From: Thecamonas trahens ATCC 50062
Lineage: Eukaryota; Apusozoa; Apusomonadida; Apusomonadidae
Direction of reading: 5' to 3'
Assembly: GCF_000142905.1 (NCBI RefSeq)
Contig: NW_013657641.1
Location: forward strand, 16,569-70,761
DNA: 54,193 nucleotides
In this document: one piece after another, positions 51,390 to 54,193 of the stretch
Position numbering within the stretch: position 1 is the first letter of the stretch
Layout of the letters: each line of letters starts with the position of its first letter
Notes under the pieces: generated by a model
What the model saw: the letters and a program-made list of their open reading frames with translations, nothing else
Databases searched by the model: none
Told to the model about the DNA's origin: nothing
Made by a program: the position numbers and the translations under genes

Positions 51390-52547
51390 ATGCAGGCGAT
51401 GTACGCGCCCGGCTCGGCGCGGACGCTCCCGCCTAGCGTGCAGCGGCAAGCACACCCCACAAGGCACTATGCGGCTACGCCTTCACCGGTGCACGTAGGG
51501 GCAGGCACCGGCGGCGGCTCGCCGTCGTCGCCATGGCACCACCACCAGCCGTTGGAGGGCGCGGTGTCACCGTGGGCGGACGTGACGCCGCGGCCTCGGG
51601 TAATGATGGCGACGCCGCGAACAACGGCAGAGCTGGAGGCTGTGGCGTCGCCGCTGCCGTCATCGCTGCTCCGCGAGCGGCTAGCGACGGCCGAGGCGCT
51701 GGCGCACTCGCGACTCGTCCGCATCCACCGGCTGGAGGAGCTGGTAGCCAAGCTGCGCAACGAGCTGCCGGACCATGGGGTGACGGCTACGCACCTCAAG
51801 CTGAAGGACATGCGGATCGCGCAGCTGCAGGCGCAGTTGGCCGAGATGGACAGGGTCCGCACGCATGTTGCCGGCTCGCAGGCACGGCTCGATGCCGCAG
51901 GCGCCCGGTCTGACGCGGTCTCGGCCGCCCTCGTCGCCGCCCGCTCTGAGGCCGACTACCAGGAGCGGGTGCTGAACGCCGAGGTCCGGGCCGACGAGCG
52001 AGTCCGCCGTGCGCATGAGCGCGCGCTTGCCCGCGTCAAGGCGCTAGCCAACGCACGACCGGATCTGCTCGATGGCGAGGTGTCGGATCTGTCGCGCCCC
52101 GAGCTCGAGGCTGCGCTCCGCGCGGCGCTCGCCGACGCCACCGCGTACGAGACTGAGCTCGTCAACAGCATGGAAGAGAACGAGCTACTGCATGCCGAGC
52201 TCGATGAGGCGCGGGGCGGGCGTTTCTCTGGCGGCGCGGCCGGCGCGAGGTCACGGTCACGGTCGCGGTCGCGGTCGCGGTCGCCGGGGCGGTCGGCGGT
52301 CGGCGCCTCGCTCGCCGAGCACATCGAGGGCTACCAGGGCAAGCTGGAGGATCTGCGCGAGCTGTACCGGCAGAACAAGGCATTTACATCAAAGCAGCTC
52401 TCCGAGTTGCAGGGCATGTACAAGACGCAGGTGCACAAAGTGGCAAGCCTCGAGCAGGAGCTTGCGGCGTCGCGCGACACGGTCGGCCGGCTGTCGACGC
52501 AGCTGCTGGCAGCAGCCCACAGCGGTAGCGGTGGTGATGGACGGTAG
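51390..52547 (+). CDS. Coiled-coil protein with Arg-Ser repeat, hypothetical
   Basis: 385 residues from ATG 51390 (a second ATG three codons later is possible). The first ~90 residues are Pro/Ser/His-rich and unordered. From ~51640 on there is long heptad helix (HSRLVRIHRLEELVAKLRNE, MRIAQLQAQLAEMDRVRTHV, RPELEAALRAALADATAYE), broken at ~52225-52300 by a Gly-rich hinge and (Arg-Ser)6 repeat (ARSRSRSRSRSRSPGRS), then helix again to the end (GYQGKLEDLRELYRQNKAFT). No catalytic or membrane features. The layout resembles centrosomal/ciliary scaffold proteins, and the RS stretch may be a phosphorylated linker; both are inference. It converges on the carrier gene, with 23 bases between stops. Confidence 0.75.
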   Translation: MQAMYAPGSARTLPPSVQRQAHPTRHYAATPSPVHVGAGTGGGSPSSPWHHHQPLEGAVSPWADVTPRPRVMMATPRTTAELEAVASPLPSSLLRERLATAEALAHSRLVRIHRLEELVAKLRNELPDHGVTATHLKLKDMRIAQLQAQLAEMDRVRTHVAGSQARLDAAGARSDAVSAALVAARSEADYQERVLNAEVRADERVRRAHERALARVKALANARPDLLDGEVSDLSRPELEAALRAALADATAYETELVNSMEENELLHAELDEARGGRFSGGAAGARSRSRSRSRSRSPGRSAVGASLAEHIEGYQGKLEDLRELYRQNKAFTSKQLSELQGMYKTQVHKVASLEQELAASRDTVGRLSTQLLAAAHSGSGGDGR

Positions 52548-52570
52548 CGTCGCTGGACGCCATACGGTAG

Positions 52571-53707
52571 CTAGCTCACGGGTGCCGTGAGCCAGTCGAG
52601 GGCCTTGCGGGCGTACTCGTAGCCAAGGAAGCAGGCTGCGTTGGACGGGGCGGCGCGGATCATGCACGGGACAAAGCCGCGGAAGAAGCCACGCCAACCA
52701 AACTTGGCGTAGATGCCACGGACGGCGTCGCCGTAGGTCTTGTACTTTTGGCGCTCTGGGACGATCGACTCCGCCTGGATGACCGACTTGACGACGTCCA
52801 TGGGCATGGCGACGAACCAGAAGAGGACGCCCGACCCTGCGCCTGCCGTAAGGATCTTCCACGCCGGCAGCGGGGCGCCGCTGGGCAGCAGGTCGTTGAC
52901 GGCCTCCTCGGCCGTGAGCAGCGGGCGCTTGATCGCCTCGTAGGAAAGAAAGTATGTTGCGTTGGCCGGCACGTCGCGGACGAGGGTGGCAAACATGCCG
53001 CGGAGCAGCGAGCGCGGCTGGGTCCGCAGCAGCTGCGAGACAGCATCAAAGTAGCCGGTGAACTCGCGACGGGTCGCTGACTGGACCTGCAGCTGGATCT
53101 TGACCAGGTCGATGACCGACTCGACCGGGGTGAGCGGGATGCCGGTGAGCGCGCCGGCGATGGCGATGCGCTCGAGCGAGAGACGGGCATGGTCGGGCGT
53201 GTCAGCCGGACGGACAAGGTCCTTGGTCATGCCGTAAAGTCCAAAGAGCATCGAGTTAATGACGGCAAGGCCGGCAATGGGTGACTGGACGCCCTTGTAC
53301 AGCCCGCGGACGCCCTCCTCACGGACAAGTGTCCGCAGCGTCTCGACCATGCCGGCCTCGCCCTCGGCAGCCTGGATGGTCACCTTGGCCGTGTCCAACG
53401 GGTGGCACGAGATCGCCTCCAGCAGCCCGCCCGCGCATCCAGCCACAATGTCCTTCCACGCATCGCCGGCCGACTCGGCCAGCGCCTCGGGCACCTCGGC
53501 GGCGTACTCAACGGCCTCGCCGACCAGCCCGCTGCCGCCGTTGATCAACATGGGCACCACGCCCTGCGCCTCGGCGTGCGACGCCACCCACGCCCGCATC
53601 AACTGGCCGCCGCCTGCTTCGCCACCTGCTGCGCCGCCTGCGCCCGTTGCGGCTACAGAGGCACCCGCACCCGGTGGAGCGGGATGGCCTGCAGGATGAG
53701 TAGCCAT
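52571..53707 (-). CDS. Mitochondrial carrier family protein, acylcarnitine/ornithine type
   Basis: 378 residues from ATG 53705-53707. A ~90-residue Gly/Ala-rich N-terminal extension precedes three ~100-residue repeats. Repeat 1 has the signature PLDTAKVTIQ, repeat 3 has PMDVVKSVIQ. In repeat 2 the pattern is shifted (TPVESVIDLVKIQLQVQ), so the kink Pro lies earlier than usual. Even-helix motifs GVRGLYKGVQSP, RGMFATLVRDVPANATYFLSYE and GFFRGFVPCMIRAAPSNAACFLGYE match the carnitine/acylcarnitine and ornithine/basic amino-acid carriers of the inner mitochondrial membrane. The substrate cannot be fixed from sequence alone. The extension is longer than in typical ~300-residue carriers, but shows no EF-hand. 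Confidence 0.88.
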   Translation of the reverse strand: MATHPAGHPAPPGAGASVAATGAGGAAGGEAGGGQLMRAWVASHAEAQGVVPMLINGGSGLVGEAVEYAAEVPEALAESAGDAWKDIVAGCAGGLLEAISCHPLDTAKVTIQAAEGEAGMVETLRTLVREEGVRGLYKGVQSPIAGLAVINSMLFGLYGMTKDLVRPADTPDHARLSLERIAIAGALTGIPLTPVESVIDLVKIQLQVQSATRREFTGYFDAVSQLLRTQPRSLLRGMFATLVRDVPANATYFLSYEAIKRPLLTAEEAVNDLLPSGAPLPAWKILTAGAGSGVLFWFVAMPMDVVKSVIQAESIVPERQKYKTYGDAVRGIYAKFGWRGFFRGFVPCMIRAAPSNAACFLGYEYARKALDWLTAPVS

Positions 53708-54193
53708 GGTCAAGGAGTCGGGCTGCGGCCTCTCAGCGAGGACTGCGGGCACGAGGGGGGAGAGAGAGAAGGGAGGGGAGTAGGAGGGAGAAGGGGCTTG
53801 CTCTCTGCTGCTCCGATGGCACGTGCGGTGTTTTGGGGAGGAGGGAGAGCAGTGGCTGCCGATGCTGAGCCCTGCCTGCTGCCTGCCACACATTGCCCGC
53901 ACTGCTTCCATTCGATGATTCTACGGCCAATGCCACACCCATATTGGCCCCGCACGTGGCCACCCACCCACCGCCTCCCGCACCAGCCGCACACAGGCTC
54001 ACCACGGAGGGGCGGTGGGCGATGGGGGTGGACTGAGGTGGGGAGGTGCTAGAAGAGGCTCAGGGGAGGGGGGGCTGGGATCGCGCCATGGTGTGGGTGC
54101 ATCTGCTGCACATGTGGTGGTGGTGTGGTGTTGGGGCGGGCAGGGGGGGGGGGGATGGTCACAGCCACTGACAAACGATGAGGGCGGGGGGGG
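53708..54193. other. Upstream region of the carrier gene; no gene seen
   Basis: G-rich plus strand (gggaggagggagag-type stretches and G12 at 54143-54154), meaning C/T-rich on the coding strand of the carrier gene. Open frames here are low complexity. Confidence 0.6.

Noticed and set aside
1-54193. Bacterial origin of the window
   Set aside because: PstS-like, Pmp, USP and Gly-rich parts look bacterial, but the spliced tetraspan gene, TKL kinases, CLU, mitochondrial carrier, HECT/RING and RGG tail, and the absence of operons with ribosome-binding sites, show a eukaryote.

Overview
The window looks like nuclear DNA of a GC-rich, intron-poor, free-living unicellular eukaryote. Genes are densely packed on both strands, and domain families include TKL kinases, CLU, HECT/RING, F-box, mitochondrial carrier and RGG tails. 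Only one spliceosomal intron can be placed with confidence. The mix of eukaryotic signalling with bacterial-type sensor domains (phosphate-binding-like, FG-GAP, Pmp, universal stress protein) suggests an apusomonad such as Thecamonas. That assignment is inference, since no marker gene is present.

Layout. 1-5.1 kb: 3' end of a WD40 gene, a decayed two-kinase pseudogene, a seven-helix protein resembling the insect gustatory-receptor-like (GRL) superfamily, and an F-box/ankyrin gene with a frame break. 5.2-12.5 kb: a giant secreted/multipass glycine-rich protein, a small unknown protein and an LRR-ankyrin-coiled-coil protein. 13.2-30.0 kb: three very large genes. They are an LRR/kinase/HECT-like/RING protein, an FG-GAP/Pmp/Cys-rich/multipass membrane protein, and a receptor kinase with two extracellular phosphate-binding-like domains, a TKL kinase and a pseudokinase. 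30.3-38.3 kb: a helical protein with faint transcription-factor resemblance, an Arg/Ala-rich coiled-coil protein, a PIN-domain protein with an RGG tail and a tandem universal stress protein. 38.7-42.3 kb: a soluble fumarate-reductase/cytochrome-b5-reductase fusion and an intron-containing tetraspan protein. 42.4-53.7 kb: a CLU/zinc-finger/TPR protein, a membrane-anchored M24 aminopeptidase, a J1-crystallin/ADP-ribosylglycohydrolase-like protein, a small exon beside an AT-rich island, a coiled-coil protein and a mitochondrial acylcarnitine/ornithine-type carrier.

The strongest theme is environmental sensing: a GRL-like receptor, a phosphate-binding-like receptor kinase with a dead paralogue nearby, two giant adhesin-like surface proteins that share one C-terminal membrane module, and a kinase-E3 fusion. 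Six otherwise convincing genes are each interrupted once or twice at short G/C runs where the sequence is one base short, and a seventh has a suspect 3' end of the same kind. I treat these as probable base-calling losses and give the joined extents. The first pseudogene is different, with a nonsense codon, several shifts of both kinds, a duplication and a large deletion.
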